A DNA stretch of 64,000 bases from Streptomyces sp. NBC_01232 (GCF_035989885.1 NZ_CP108518.1:7059001-7123000); one strand, 5' to 3'. Counted from the first letter of the stretch, positions 24,236-33,781 are shown. The notes: a model not told the origin generated them from the letters alone. Numbers and translations: made by a program.

Positions 24236-26188
24236 TCAGCCCTCGGCGAGCACGATCAGCCAGTCGTGCTCGCCGAACCGGACGGGGCACCGCTTGTCCG
24301 GGTTGAGGTGGACGCCGTACCCGGGGCCCGTGGCGGCCTGCGCGCGCAGCCGGTAGCCGACCGCGCATTCGCCGCGACGGCGCGCCGACTCCACGAGGGT
24401 GGCGAAGGCCACCTCGTCACCGGTGCGCACGTAGTCCGCGACCGGCTTGAGGTGGAGCTCGCTCCCCTCCGCCTGGAACAACTCCTCGAAGACGTCCGCG
24501 AGGTAGGGGCTCTCCGAGATCTGGGTCATCAGGAGGCTGATCAGCCGGCCGCTGACGATGAAGTCGGCGCCCTCCCGGGCGGGGGCGAGCAGCCTGTTGC
24601 CGTCGTCGGACATCTCGGTGGTGAGCGACAGCTCGCGCTGCGCCGCCTCCCCGATCGCCCGCAGGTGCAGCAGGGTGACCAGCGTCCGGTCGTCCGTCTC
24701 CGTCCCGGTCTCCGGGGCGAGCGTGAGGTCGACCGCGCGGGCGGGGCCCGGGGCCGTCCGGGAGGCGGACTCGACGTCGGTCTCGCCGATGACGATCACG
24801 CTGTCGTACGACGGCACGTCCAGCTTGGCCAGCAGCTGGGGATCGGTGATGTCCCCGCTGCGGAAGGCCACTTCGAGACGGCTGTACGCACCCGCGATCG
24901 CGGAGGTGGTGCACATCGTCGGTTCGTCGCCGAGCGATACGACGTCCAGGGTGCTTCCGGGGCTCACGAACCGGTCGAGCTGCTCGACCATGAGCGGAGC
25001 GCGGCGGTTCCAGCCGAGGAGGAGCAGCCGTTCGGCCTCGGGCGTCCGGGGGCGGGCGGTGACGATCGCGTCCCGGTCGACGTACGGGGACGCGTCCGCC
25101 CGCAGGGCCGTGTCGTCGTCCTGCGAGATGAGGACGATCCGGTCGTCGGGGCCGATCGTCGTCGTGGGGTCCGGGTTGAGGGCGACGCCGCCCCCGGCGT
25201 GCAGCAGGCCGACCACGGAGGACGTGGTGAAGGCCAGCAGGGCCTCGCCGAAGGTGCTTCCGGCGAGGTCCCCGGCCGCGGCGGTGTAGAACTCGTCGCC
25301 CGCGAAGTCGAGCAGTTCCTGGTAGACGAGCGAGAGGCCGGGCTGGCGGGCGGTCTGGACGAGGAGCCGGGCGATGATGTCGTCGACGCACAGGACGTGG
25401 CCGCCGGGCTCGGCGGCCAGCCGGGCGGTGACCTGGTTGCGGGTGTCGCGGACGGCGGCGACCACCACCGCGCCACCGGGCTCGGGGTCCGCCGCGTAGA
25501 GGGCGAGCAGGGTCTTCACCACGTGGGCGTCACCGGTGTCCGCGTCGGGCGGCAGCACGAGCACGGCCTTCGCGGTCCGCGGACTCACCCGGGCCAGTTC
25601 GGCGGGGTCGGTGGTGCGGCCGTTGCGGCAGATGATCCTGGTCGTGCCGGTGTCGGTGACGGAGGTGAGGATCTCGTCCTCCATCTCCACCTTGTCCTTC
25701 GGGGCGAGGACGGCGATGGCCGACCTGCGCCGGTTGGCGTTGGCGGCCACCAGCTCCCCGACCACCGGGAAGATCTGGTCGGACCAGCCCAGCAGGACGG
25801 TGTGCCCGGACTCCAGCACGGTGGAGTGGCCGCGGCGGAGCAGCATGATGCGCCGGTTGATGCCGGTGGTGATCAGACTGACGAGGGTGGACACGAACAG
25901 CAGGGCGACCAGGGCGAGGGCCACGGAGGCCAGCACGTAGAGGGGGGACCCGACCGCGCCCCCGATCTTGAGGGTCTGTCCGACACTGACCCACACGGCG
26001 GTGAGCCGGCCGGAGAGGGTCGCGGGGGCGGCCCGGTCGGCCCATACGAGGACGGTGCTCGCCGGGACCACGACGGCGAGGCAGGCCAGGGCGAACCAGC
26101 CGATGAGCGCGGTGGTTCCCCCTGCCACCAGATTGTCGAACCGGTACCGAAGGCGCAGCCGTAGGGACGTCGTGTGCCGCTGCGCCAT
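24236..26188 (-). CDS. CASTOR/POLLUX-type RCK-domain membrane protein
   Basis: A 650-residue protein of the CASTOR/POLLUX/SYM8-like family, putative ligand-gated cation channels or potassium-transport regulators. Two strong membrane segments lie in the N-terminal ~120 residues (ALIGWFALACLAVVVPASTV; YVLASVALALVALLFVSTLV) and a third part (GQTLKIGGAVGSP) could form the pore loop. Two RCK-like Rossmann units follow, the first starting at GHTVLLGWSDQIFPVVGELV, the family hallmark, and the second at RLLLLGWNRRAPLMVEQLDR. The C-terminus has a small domain with HLKPVADYVRTGDEVAFATL. The family is common in Streptomyces but its bacterial role is poorly known. The gene appears single, convergent with the oxidase gene. 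Confidence 0.82.
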   Translation of the reverse strand: MAQRHTTSLRLRLRYRFDNLVAGGTTALIGWFALACLAVVVPASTVLVWADRAAPATLSGRLTAVWVSVGQTLKIGGAVGSPLYVLASVALALVALLFVSTLVSLITTGINRRIMLLRRGHSTVLESGHTVLLGWSDQIFPVVGELVAANANRRRSAIAVLAPKDKVEMEDEILTSVTDTGTTRIICRNGRTTDPAELARVSPRTAKAVLVLPPDADTGDAHVVKTLLALYAADPEPGGAVVVAAVRDTRNQVTARLAAEPGGHVLCVDDIIARLLVQTARQPGLSLVYQELLDFAGDEFYTAAAGDLAGSTFGEALLAFTTSSVVGLLHAGGGVALNPDPTTTIGPDDRIVLISQDDDTALRADASPYVDRDAIVTARPRTPEAERLLLLGWNRRAPLMVEQLDRFVSPGSTLDVVSLGDEPTMCTTSAIAGAYSRLEVAFRSGDITDPQLLAKLDVPSYDSVIVIGETDVESASRTAPGPARAVDLTLAPETGTETDDRTLVTLLHLRAIGEAAQRELSLTTEMSDDGNRLLAPAREGADFIVSGRLISLLMTQISESPYLADVFEELFQAEGSELHLKPVADYVRTGDEVAFATLVESARRRGECAVGYRLRAQAATGPGYGVHLNPDKRCPVRFGEHDWLIVLAEG

Positions 26189-26268
26189 GAGAACTCCCTC
26201 GCCTTCCGCGCTGCTAACCCGCGGACGCCCGCACGGTTACGGGTGAACCGCCGTCGGCGCGCGGCCGG

Positions 26269-26853
26269 TCAGGGGCCCAGGGCCGCGATGACCTCGTCCG
26301 TGCTGCTGACCTTGCCGATGCGGGGGAAGATCTTGCCGAAGGTGTGGGCGTGCGAATCGGCGTCGGTGTCGGCGGTGGCGTCCTCCGCGAAGACCAGGTC
26401 GTAGCTGAGCTCCCAGGCCGTACGGGCCGTGGATTCGACGCCGACGCTCGTGGAGATGCCGGCCAGGACGATGCGGTGGATGCCGCGCCGGCGCAGCTGG
26501 AGGTCGAGCTCGGTGCCGGTGAAGGCGCCCCAGTGGCGCTTGGTGACGACCACGTCCCCGAGGGCGGCGAGCTCGGCGGGGATCTCGGAGAAGGCGGCGG
26601 GCGGGGCGGCGGCCGGCCCCGGGCGGTCCACGTTCGCGGTGGGCAGGTCGCCGCCGTCGGGGGACCACGCCACCTTGACCAGGACCACGGGCAGCCGGTG
26701 GGAGCGGAACGCCTCGGCGAGCGCGACGCCCTTCTCGAGGATCTCGGTGGCCGGCTTCGCGGTGGGCCGGGCGAGGATGCCCGTCTGGAGGTCGATGAGG
26801 ACCAGGGCGGTGTCCTGACCAAGGGCGAGGGGGGTCGGTTCGGTGACGGTCAT
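26269..26853 (-). CDS. Isochorismatase-fold hydrolase
   Basis: A 194-residue cysteine-hydrolase-fold protein. The catalytic Asp is in LVLIDLQTGI and the Lys in VVTKRHWGAF. The position of the nucleophilic Cys (usually TNVCVEST) reads STSVGVEST, with Gly. The same Cys-to-Gly or Ser change occurs in true isochorismatases such as EntB, which need no thiol, so the protein may cleave an enol-ether or other non-amide bond rather than act as an amidase. The start at 26853 has GCAGGAGAG upstream. The gene is divergent from the DUF6434 gene and no pathway neighbours are obvious. Confidence 0.85.
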   Translation of the reverse strand: MTVTEPTPLALGQDTALVLIDLQTGILARPTAKPATEILEKGVALAEAFRSHRLPVVLVKVAWSPDGGDLPTANVDRPGPAAAPPAAFSEIPAELAALGDVVVTKRHWGAFTGTELDLQLRRRGIHRIVLAGISTSVGVESTARTAWELSYDLVFAEDATADTDADSHAHTFGKIFPRIGKVSSTDEVIAALGP

Positions 26854-26969
26854 GAACTCTCCTGCGGATCCGGTGCGGGCAGGTACCGACACTAAGGGGA
26901 GCGCATTCGACTTCCGGGGAGCCCCTGCCGGTCTCCTCGCCGCATCCGCATCCCGATTAGGATGGGAAC

Positions 26970-27530
26970 GTGAGTGCGAATAACGGAGAATCCCGACCCT
27001 CCCTGACGTCCGCGCTGACCGGGGCCGAGCTGCTGCGCTGGTACTGGACGCTGGCCGAACTGGCGGCGCTCGCACGGCAGATGGGGCTCCCGGCCGGCGG
27101 GGGCAAGGTAGCCGTCACCGCGCGGCTCGCCGCCGCGCTCGACGGACTCCCCGCACCCGCCGCCCCGGCGGCCCCCGCACCCCGCCGGGCCGGACGCCGG
27201 CTCACCGCGCCCGTCACCGGCGCGAGCGTGATCCCGCCGGGCCAGAACTGCAGCCAGGTGCTGCGCGCGTACTTCGTCCGCGAGATCGGACCCGGCTTCC
27301 ACTTCGACGCCTTCATGCGGGACTACATCGCCGGGCATGCGGGCCACACCCTGGCCGAGGCCGTCGCCCACTGGCACGCGACCCGCGCACGCGCGGCCGA
27401 ACCCCAGCAGATCGGCGCGCAGTTCGAGCTCAATCGGTTCCTGCGCGCCTGGCACGCCCGGCACCCGGACGGAACCCGCACCGAGGCCCTGGCGGCATGG
27501 CGGGACCATCGGGCCCGCCCCCGCGACTGA
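26970..27530 (+). CDS. DUF6434 / SAP-like domain protein
   Basis: A 186-residue protein with an N-terminal SAP-like helical unit (LTGAELLRWYWTLAELAALA, then LPAGGGKVAVTARLAAALDG), an Ala/Pro linker, a 'R.LTAPVTG' segment typical of DUF6434, and a helical C-terminal part (HFDAFMRDYIAGHAGHTLAE). SAP units often bind DNA; the DUF6434 part has no known function. GTG 26970 has no ribosome site, but TAGGAT (26958-26963) lies 6 nt upstream, so the transcript is probably leaderless. It is divergent from the isochorismatase-like gene. Confidence 0.75.
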   Translation: MSANNGESRPSLTSALTGAELLRWYWTLAELAALARQMGLPAGGGKVAVTARLAAALDGLPAPAAPAAPAPRRAGRRLTAPVTGASVIPPGQNCSQVLRAYFVREIGPGFHFDAFMRDYIAGHAGHTLAEAVAHWHATRARAAEPQQIGAQFELNRFLRAWHARHPDGTRTEALAAWRDHRARPRD

Positions 27531-27630
27531 CCACCGGCTCCGGCGCGGGTGAGGCGCGTGGAGCCGACGTGAGCCGACCGGTGCACTGATGTCCGGGCGG
27601 GGACTCAGGGGACATGGCCCGGCACCCGGC

Positions 27631-28293
27631 TCAGGTTCCGGGGAGGATGCGGCGCGTTTCGTAGGCCCACATCGCGATCTCGACCCGGTTGCGGGCGCCG
27701 AGTTTGGCCATCAGGCTGGCCAGATGCGTCTTCACCGTGCTGAGGCTGATGTGCAGTGCATCGGCGATCTCGGTGTTGGTCAGCCCGCGAGCGACGGCGA
27801 GGAGCACCTGCTCCTCGCGGGCGGTGACGGGGGAGACCGGCTGGGCCACGGGCCGGCCGGCGGGCAGGTCCGCGAATGCCTGGAGCAGACGGACGGTGAC
27901 GCTGGGCGCAATGAGCGCCTCACCGCCGGACGCCGACCGTACGGCCTGGGCCAGAAGGTCCGGTCCCGTGTCCTTGAGGAGGAATCCGCGGGCGCCGGCA
28001 CGCAGCGCGCCGTAGACGTACTCGTCGAGGTCGAACGTGGTGATGACGACCACGGCCAGCGGGTCGGCGACGCCCGGGCCGGCGACCAGCCGGGTGGCCT
28101 CGAGCCCGTCGAGTACGGGCATGCGAATGTCGAACAGGCAGACGTCGGGGCGCAGTTCGCGGGCCAGACGTACCGCCTCCCCTCCGTCGGCGGCCTCGCC
28201 GACCACCTCGATGCCGGGCTGGGCGTTCAGTATGATCCGCAACCCGGTGCGGATGATCGTCTGGTCGTCAGCGACGAGGACGCGAATGGACAC
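27631..28293 (-). CDS. NarL/LuxR-type response regulator
   Basis: A 220-residue two-component regulator. The receiver domain (1 to about 120) has the acidic pocket ADD, the phospho-acceptor Asp in VCLFDIRMP, the Thr in VVVITTFD and the Lys in GFLLKDTG. The C-terminal LuxR-type HTH spans about 155-215 (VTAREEQVLLAVARGLTNTE then IADALHISLSTVKTHLASLM). GTG 28293 was chosen because GAGGAG lies about 8 nt upstream and it starts directly at SIRVLVADDQ. The gene overlaps the end of the histidine kinase gene by 26 nt, so the two are translationally coupled. The likely target is the MMPL transporter gene next door. Confidence 0.9.
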   Translation of the reverse strand: MSIRVLVADDQTIIRTGLRIILNAQPGIEVVGEAADGGEAVRLARELRPDVCLFDIRMPVLDGLEATRLVAGPGVADPLAVVVITTFDLDEYVYGALRAGARGFLLKDTGPDLLAQAVRSASGGEALIAPSVTVRLLQAFADLPAGRPVAQPVSPVTAREEQVLLAVARGLTNTEIADALHISLSTVKTHLASLMAKLGARNRVEIAMWAYETRRILPGT

Positions 28294-29440
28294 GGCTCTC
28301 GCTCCTCGCTCTCGGCAGTTCGGCGTCGACATTCCAGCCCCGGTCGGTACCCGGGCCGGCTCGTAGTGTGCCGCCGAGCAGCGTCGCGCGCTCGCGCAAT
28401 CCGGTAAGTCCGTATCCGTCGCGACCCCGGCCGGTGCGCCGGCCGTTGTCGCGCACGCTCACCCGCACCATGTGCCGTTCCGCGGCGACCCGGACGACGA
28501 CCTCGGTCGCGTCGATCGCATGGCGCAGCGCGTTGGTCACCGACTCCTGCACGATCCGGTAGACGGCCGCGTCCACGGCCGGGGGCAGCGCGTCCAGCTC
28601 GCCGTCGAGCCCCAGGTCGACCTTGAGGCGACCACGCGGGGTGCGCACCAGGCGCTCCAGATCCGCGACACCGGCAGGCGGCGCCAGCTCGGCGCCGACC
28701 CCGCGGTCGCGCAGCGCGGCGACCATGGCGCGCATTTCCTCCAGCGTGCGCGCCCCTTCCTCCTCGACCCCCTCCAGCGCCTCCACGGCGGCGGACGGGT
28801 CGGTGCCCGCGAGCACCCGGCCCGCCTGGGCGATGATCACCATGGCCGACACGTGGTGGGCCACCGTGTCGTGCAGTTCCCGGGCGAGCTGCTCGCGCTC
28901 GCGGGAGCGCACCTGCTCCAACTGCCGATCGCGAGCGGTCACCCGGAACCGCACGGCAGCCCCGACCACGCCGGGCAGCAGCAGGAAGGCGAGGCCCACG
29001 ACGTTCTCGACGACCGGGGTCTCGTCCGTGACGGAACACAGCGCGCCGGCCGCGAGGATCACCGCGCCGCCCAGCACGATCTCCCGTCCCGATCCCCACC
29101 GGGGCAGCGCGTACACCAGCACGAGCACGACCGCGCCGGTGTACAGGCCGACGGGCTCGCGCGGTGCGGCGACCAGCGAGGCCACCGGAAGCACGATCAC
29201 CGAGCCGAACGCCAGCGTCACCATCGCCAGCGGGCGGGTCCGGCGCCACAGGGGCAGCAGGCACAGCCATACGGCGAGCACCACCGCCACCGGCCGCCAC
29301 ACGACGTTCTCGCGCAGGGTGGCCTCCAGCGCCACACCGGCAAGGCCCGCGGCGAGCAGCGCCCAGTCCCGCCGCACCCGGGCGGGCGCGTCGGGCGGCC
29401 GGGGTTCGGTCCACAGGGTTCGCAGGTCGTCTCGGAGCAC
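28268..29440 (-). CDS. NarL-family sensor histidine kinase (HisKA_3)
   Basis: A 390-residue membrane sensor. Five or six hydrophobic helices fill residues about 25-165 with almost no outside loops, so it probably senses a membrane-borne signal. The phospho-accepting His is in ARELHDTVAHHVSAM, followed by a HATPase_c domain with YRIVQESVTNALRHA (N box) and GYGLTGLRERATLLGG (G box). GTG 29440 has TAGGCT (29448-29453, minus strand) 7 nt upstream, pointing to a leaderless transcript. It phosphorylates the response regulator encoded next to it. The D.G box appears as VRDNGRRTGRGRDG. Confidence 0.9.
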   Translation of the reverse strand: MLRDDLRTLWTEPRPPDAPARVRRDWALLAAGLAGVALEATLRENVVWRPVAVVLAVWLCLLPLWRRTRPLAMVTLAFGSVIVLPVASLVAAPREPVGLYTGAVVLVLVYALPRWGSGREIVLGGAVILAAGALCSVTDETPVVENVVGLAFLLLPGVVGAAVRFRVTARDRQLEQVRSREREQLARELHDTVAHHVSAMVIIAQAGRVLAGTDPSAAVEALEGVEEEGARTLEEMRAMVAALRDRGVGAELAPPAGVADLERLVRTPRGRLKVDLGLDGELDALPPAVDAAVYRIVQESVTNALRHAIDATEVVVRVAAERHMVRVSVRDNGRRTGRGRDGYGLTGLRERATLLGGTLRAGPGTDRGWNVDAELPRARSESRVHSRPRR

Positions 29441-29615
29441 GGTTCTCAGCCTAGGGACCGCGGCGTGCCGCGCATCGGCCGAAAGGATGGGTCGTCACTC
29501 CGCCCCGGGGCCGACGGATCCGCGGCCCGCGGGCCGATGCCGCGGAGCGCCGTGGCGACGAGCCTCGGTATCGGCGGCCGTACAAGGACGGCCGACGAGG
29601 TGGTGGGAGGAACAG

Positions 29616-31886
29616 ATGCTCTCGAAAGTCCTGTTGCGCCTGGGCGGGGGTGCGGCCCGCCATCCCTGGCGGGTGATCGCGGCATGGCTGATCGCCGCCA
29701 CGCTCGCCGTCCTCGCCGCCGTCGCCTTCGGCGGGCGGACCGCGGACTCGATGACCGCTCCAGGACTGGACTCCCGACGGGCCGCGGAACTGATCGAGCG
29801 GGCAGGCACCGGCCAGGAGGGGATGACCGCCCAAGTGGTCGTCACCCCCCTCGATGGCGGTGCGACGTTCTTCGACGACGACGGCGCGCGCACCGCTCTC
29901 ACGCGGCTGCGGACCGAGGTGAACCGGCTGCCGCACGTGCTCGGCACGAGCGACCCGGCGGGGGCGCTCGACGCGGGCGGGGACACCGCCGTGCGCGGCG
30001 GCCTCGTCTCGGCCGACGGGCGGATCGCGGTCGTCCGGGTGCAGTACCCCGACCAGAGCCGGCTGTCGGGCGAAGACCTCGACGCCCTCGTCGATCTCGG
30101 CGACCGGCTGCGCGCCGAGCTGCCCCTGCGCATCGAGATGGGCGGGAACCTCTTCTATGCCTTCTCCGACCCCGACGGCGGCGTGAGCGAGCTGATCGGT
30201 CTCGTCGCCGCGGCCGCGATTCTCTTCCTGGCGTTCGGTTCGCTCGTCGCGGCCGCGCTGCCGATCGGCATGGCGGTCTTCGGACTGACCGTCGGCGTCG
30301 CCACGATGACGGTACTGGCGGGGGTCACGGACGTCCCCACCTTCGCACCGGTCCTGGGCAGCATGGTCGGGCTCGGAGTGGGCATCGACTACGCGCTGTT
30401 CGTGCTCGCCAGGCACCGGGAGTACCTCGCGCGCGGGCTCGATCCGCACGAGGCGGCCGGACGAGCGGTGGCCACGGCGGGGCGGCCGGTGGTCTTCGCC
30501 GGCGGAACCGTCGTCGTGTCGATCCTCGGCATGGCGGTCGCGAACGTGCCGTTCATGACAGTGGGCGGGCTTGCCGTCTCGATCGTCGTCCTGACCATGG
30601 TGCTCGCGTCGGTGACGCTGCTGCCGGCCCTCCTCGGCGCCGCCGGCCCACGCCTGGCCCGGGCCGGCCGGATCGGCCGGGCTCTGCAGACCGGGAAGCC
30701 GGGCCGACTCGCACGGCGGCGGGACCCGGCGGCGGGCGCCGCTCCCGCCGCCGGTTGGCGGCGCTGGATCGGGCACGTCAACCGGCACCCGGTGCCGTAC
30801 GCGATCGGCGCGGCGGGGCTGCTGCTGACCGCGACGCTGCCCGTGCTCGGCCTGCGCGTCGGCCTGCCCGACGACGGCTCACTGCCCCACAGCCGTACCG
30901 AGCGCCGCGCCTACGACCTCGTCGCCGAGGGGTTCGGCCCGGGCACCAACGGTCCCCTCGTCATCGCCGCGGACCCCACCGGTGATCCGGGAGTGCTGGA
31001 CCGACTCGTCGGGGCGGTCGCGGCGGATCCGGGCATCGCATCCGTCGCGCCGACGCACATCGATCGGGCCACCGGCATCGCGACCCTCGTGGTGTTCCCG
31101 ACCACCAGCCCTCAGGACAAGGCCACGGCCGACACCATCGCCCGGCTGCGCACCGACGTGCTGCCCACGGCGATCGGGCACGGCCCGGCCAGGGCCCACG
31201 TCGGCGGCGCCACCGCGAGCCTGTCCGATGTGGGCCGACGCACCAGCCAACGCCTGCCGGTGTTCGTCGCCGCCGTGCTGGCGATGTCGTTCCTGCTGCT
31301 GATGCTGGTCTTCCGCTCGATACTCGTACCGCTCAAGGCGGTCCTGCTGAATCTGCTGAGCATCGGCGCGGCCTACGGCATCATGGTCGCGGTCTTCCAG
31401 TGGGGCTGGGGAGGCGCACTCATCGGGCTGGAAGCGACGGTTCCGATCGTGTCGTTCATCCCGATGTTCCTCTTCGCCATCCTGTTCGGCCTGTCGATGG
31501 ACTACGAGGTGTTCCTCCTCTCCCGCGTACGCGAGGAGTACCTGCGCACCGGCGACAACGGCACGGCGATCGTCGAGGGCGTCTCGCGCACCGCCCGGAT
31601 CATCACCTCGGCCGCCCTCATCATGGTGGCGGTCTTCCTGTCCTTCGCCGTCGCCGAGGACCCCTCCACCAAAATGTTCGGGCTCGGCCTGGCCACCGCG
31701 ATCTTCATCGACGCCACGGTCGTACGCATGGTGCTGGTACCGGCGACCATGACGCTCCTCGGCCGGACCAACTGGTGGCTGCCGAAGTGGCTGGACCGGA
31801 TGCTTCCCCGCGGCCCGGTCGGCACCGACGACACCGACGCGGAATCCACGGGTGAGGCCCCGCGTCCACGGCTGGTTGACCGTTGA
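29616..31886 (+). CDS. MMPL-family RND transporter
   Basis: A 756-residue MmpL/RND-superfamily transporter, driven by protons and exporting lipids or drugs. Two repeats each have one helix, a large outside domain and five more helices. Family marks are GIDYALFVLARHREYLARGL, with MVGLGVG before it, and the matching 'LFGLSMDYEVFLLSRVREEY' in the second half; the GxDY pairs carry the Asp-Tyr pairs of the proton relay. ATG 29616 follows GGGAGG (29605-29610). The gene is divergent from the histidine kinase gene with 175 nt between, so the two-component system probably regulates it. The tail is short and acidic. Confidence 0.9.
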   Translation: MLSKVLLRLGGGAARHPWRVIAAWLIAATLAVLAAVAFGGRTADSMTAPGLDSRRAAELIERAGTGQEGMTAQVVVTPLDGGATFFDDDGARTALTRLRTEVNRLPHVLGTSDPAGALDAGGDTAVRGGLVSADGRIAVVRVQYPDQSRLSGEDLDALVDLGDRLRAELPLRIEMGGNLFYAFSDPDGGVSELIGLVAAAAILFLAFGSLVAAALPIGMAVFGLTVGVATMTVLAGVTDVPTFAPVLGSMVGLGVGIDYALFVLARHREYLARGLDPHEAAGRAVATAGRPVVFAGGTVVVSILGMAVANVPFMTVGGLAVSIVVLTMVLASVTLLPALLGAAGPRLARAGRIGRALQTGKPGRLARRRDPAAGAAPAAGWRRWIGHVNRHPVPYAIGAAGLLLTATLPVLGLRVGLPDDGSLPHSRTERRAYDLVAEGFGPGTNGPLVIAADPTGDPGVLDRLVGAVAADPGIASVAPTHIDRATGIATLVVFPTTSPQDKATADTIARLRTDVLPTAIGHGPARAHVGGATASLSDVGRRTSQRLPVFVAAVLAMSFLLLMLVFRSILVPLKAVLLNLLSIGAAYGIMVAVFQWGWGGALIGLEATVPIVSFIPMFLFAILFGLSMDYEVFLLSRVREEYLRTGDNGTAIVEGVSRTARIITSAALIMVAVFLSFAVAEDPSTKMFGLGLATAIFIDATVVRMVLVPATMTLLGRTNWWLPKWLDRMLPRGPVGTDDTDAESTGEAPRPRLVDR

Positions 31887-31983
31887 CTCAACTCCTGCCC
31901 GCCGTTGGCGTCCGGCACCTCAGCACGTCACCCAGGGGCATATCGAGCGGCACCCGCACATTGATCACGACTCGATGCGCGCC

Positions 31984-32547
31984 CTACGCGCGCTCGTAGC
32001 GCAGCAGGACCACGCCGTTGCCGAAGGTGCGGGTGTCGGTGTGCCGCAGGGTCACCGGACGGTAGTCGAGGGTCTGGAAGAGCGGCGTGCCACGCCCGAT
32101 CCGTACCGGGTGCACGTAGATCCGGAACGCGTCCACGAGGTCCTGGCGCAGGAACGAGGTGGCGAGATCCGCCCCGCCCAGCGTCAGGTCGCCGCCAGGG
32201 GCCGCCTTGAGCGCGGCGACCTCCTCGGGCACGACGTCCCGCACGATCGTGGTGTTCCACTCCGCCGACCGCAGGGTGCGCGAGTACACGTACTTGGGCT
32301 TGGACCGCCAGATCTCGGCGAACTCGGCCACCGCACCGGCGTTCGCGGGATCGGCGTCGGCGGTCGGCCAGTAGTCCGCCATCAGCTGGTGCGTCACGCG
32401 CCCGCTGAGGAAACCGCCCGCCGCGCTGAGCACGTCGTTCATGTGCTGGTGCAGCTCTTCGTCCACTTGGTGCCAGCCGATGTCCCGGTCCGGCCCCTCG
32501 ATGAACCCGTCGAGCGACACCCCCGCCATCAGCACGATCTTCCTCAT
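31984..32547 (-). CDS. RibD/dihydrofolate reductase-fold protein
   Basis: A 187-residue member of the RibD C-terminal/dihydrofolate-reductase superfamily, typically an NADPH-dependent reductase of unknown substrate. The start 'RKIVLMAGVSLDGFIEGPDR' is the family signature, GGADLATSFLRQDLVDAFRI matches the GGxxLxxxLxxxxLvDE cofactor-binding motif, and the C-terminal beta strand LRHTDTRTFGNGVVLLRYER completes the fold. TACCGT (32556-32561, minus strand) lies 8 nt before ATG 32547, suggesting a leaderless transcript. It is divergent from the hydrolase gene. Confidence 0.87.
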   Translation of the reverse strand: MRKIVLMAGVSLDGFIEGPDRDIGWHQVDEELHQHMNDVLSAAGGFLSGRVTHQLMADYWPTADADPANAGAVAEFAEIWRSKPKYVYSRTLRSAEWNTTIVRDVVPEEVAALKAAPGGDLTLGGADLATSFLRQDLVDAFRIYVHPVRIGRGTPLFQTLDYRPVTLRHTDTRTFGNGVVLLRYERA

Positions 32548-32617
32548 GGCCGACCACGGTACGCGCCGGGAGCGCCCGGCGCCGGGAGCGGCGCGGGCCG
32601 CGGTGATACTGGCCGGT

Positions 32618-33685
32618 GTGAAGACCGAAGACGCGCAGACCGAAGACGCGAACACCGTGCTGTTCCACACCGACGGCCGGACCGGGGTGATCACCCTCAA
32701 CCGCCCCAGGGCCATCAACGCCCTCACCCACCCCATGGTGATCCGCATCGACGAGGCCCTCGCCGCGTGGGCGGACGATCCCGCCGTCCAGCAGGTCCTG
32801 ATCCGCGGCGCCGGTGAGCGCGGTCTGTGCGCGGGCGGGGACATCCGGGCCATCCACGACGACGCCAAGGCCGGGAACACCGCCTCGGCCGACTTCTGGC
32901 GCGACGAGTACCGCCTCAACGCCCGCATCGCCCGCTACCCCAAGCCGTACGTCGCCCTCATGGACGGCATCACCATGGGCGGCGGCGTCGGCGTCTCCGC
33001 GCACGGCTCGGTCCGGATCGTCACCGAACGCTCTCGCGTCGCCATGCCCGAGACCGGCATCGGCTTCGTCCCCGACATCGGCGGCACCCACCTGCTCGGC
33101 CGCGCACCCGGCGGACTCGGCACCCATCTCGCCCTCACCGGCACCGCGGTCGGCGCCGCCGACGCGCTGCTGTGCGGGCTCGCCGACCACTTCGTACCGG
33201 CCGGCCGGCTCCCGGAACTGACCGCCGCCCTCGCCGGGGCGCCCGCACACGAGGTGCTCCCGCGGTACGCCGCCACCCCCGGGCCCGGTGAACTCGCCGA
33301 CCGGCGCGGCTGGATCGACCACTGCTACGCGGCCGACACCGTCGAGGAGATCGTGGAGCGGCTGCTCGGCCAGGGGGAGCCCGCCGCCAAGGAGGCCGCC
33401 GAGACGATCCTGGCCAAGTCCCCGACCGCCCTCAAGGTCACCCTGGCGGCGCTGCGCCGTGCCGCGGCCCTCGGCACGCTGGAGGGGGTGCTGGTCCAGG
33501 AGTTCCGCATTTCCTGCAACGCGCTGGCCTCGCCCGACCTCGTGGAGGGCATCCGGGCGCAGGTCGTCGACAAGGACCGTGACCCGCACTGGTCCCCGGC
33601 GACCCTGGCCGAGGTGAGCGGCGCGGACGTGGAGCGCTTCTTCGCCCCGCTCGGCGAGGACCGCGAACTGCGCCTGCACTCCTAG
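32618..33685 (+). CDS. 3-hydroxyisobutyryl-CoA hydrolase-like crotonase
   Basis: A 355-residue crotonase-fold enzyme. The pattern CAGGDIRAIHDDA (oxyanion hole), GITMGGGVGVSAHG and MPETGIGFVPDIGGTHLLGR, with the length of ~355, fits 3-hydroxyisobutyryl-CoA hydrolase of valine breakdown better than plain enoyl-CoA hydratase (~260 residues). The Glu of MPETGIG and the Asp of PDIGG are the expected catalytic positions. The start GTG 32618 has GATACT (32605-32610) 7 nt upstream and no ribosome site, so leaderless initiation is likely; the N-terminus holds a small repeat (TEDAQTEDAN). A 9-bp inverted repeat follows the gene. Confidence 0.86.
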   Translation: MKTEDAQTEDANTVLFHTDGRTGVITLNRPRAINALTHPMVIRIDEALAAWADDPAVQQVLIRGAGERGLCAGGDIRAIHDDAKAGNTASADFWRDEYRLNARIARYPKPYVALMDGITMGGGVGVSAHGSVRIVTERSRVAMPETGIGFVPDIGGTHLLGRAPGGLGTHLALTGTAVGAADALLCGLADHFVPAGRLPELTAALAGAPAHEVLPRYAATPGPGELADRRGWIDHCYAADTVEEIVERLLGQGEPAAKEAAETILAKSPTALKVTLAALRRAAALGTLEGVLVQEFRISCNALASPDLVEGIRAQVVDKDRDPHWSPATLAEVSGADVERFFAPLGEDRELRLHS

Positions 33686-33725
33686 GAGACCCGCCCACCG
33701 TCGTCTCGCCACGGCCGGCGCGCGC

Positions 33726-33768
33726 GCCGTACGCAGCCTGCCGCATCCGGCGGGCGGCCGCGTACGGC
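33726..33768. terminator. Hairpin between convergent hydrolase and UvrA-like genes
   Basis: GCCGTACGC (33726-33734) and GCGTACGGC (33760-33768) form a perfect 9-bp stem with a GC-rich loop that can fold further. It lies between two convergent genes and can serve both. Confidence 0.6.
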
Positions 33769-33781
33769 GTACGGCCTCGCG

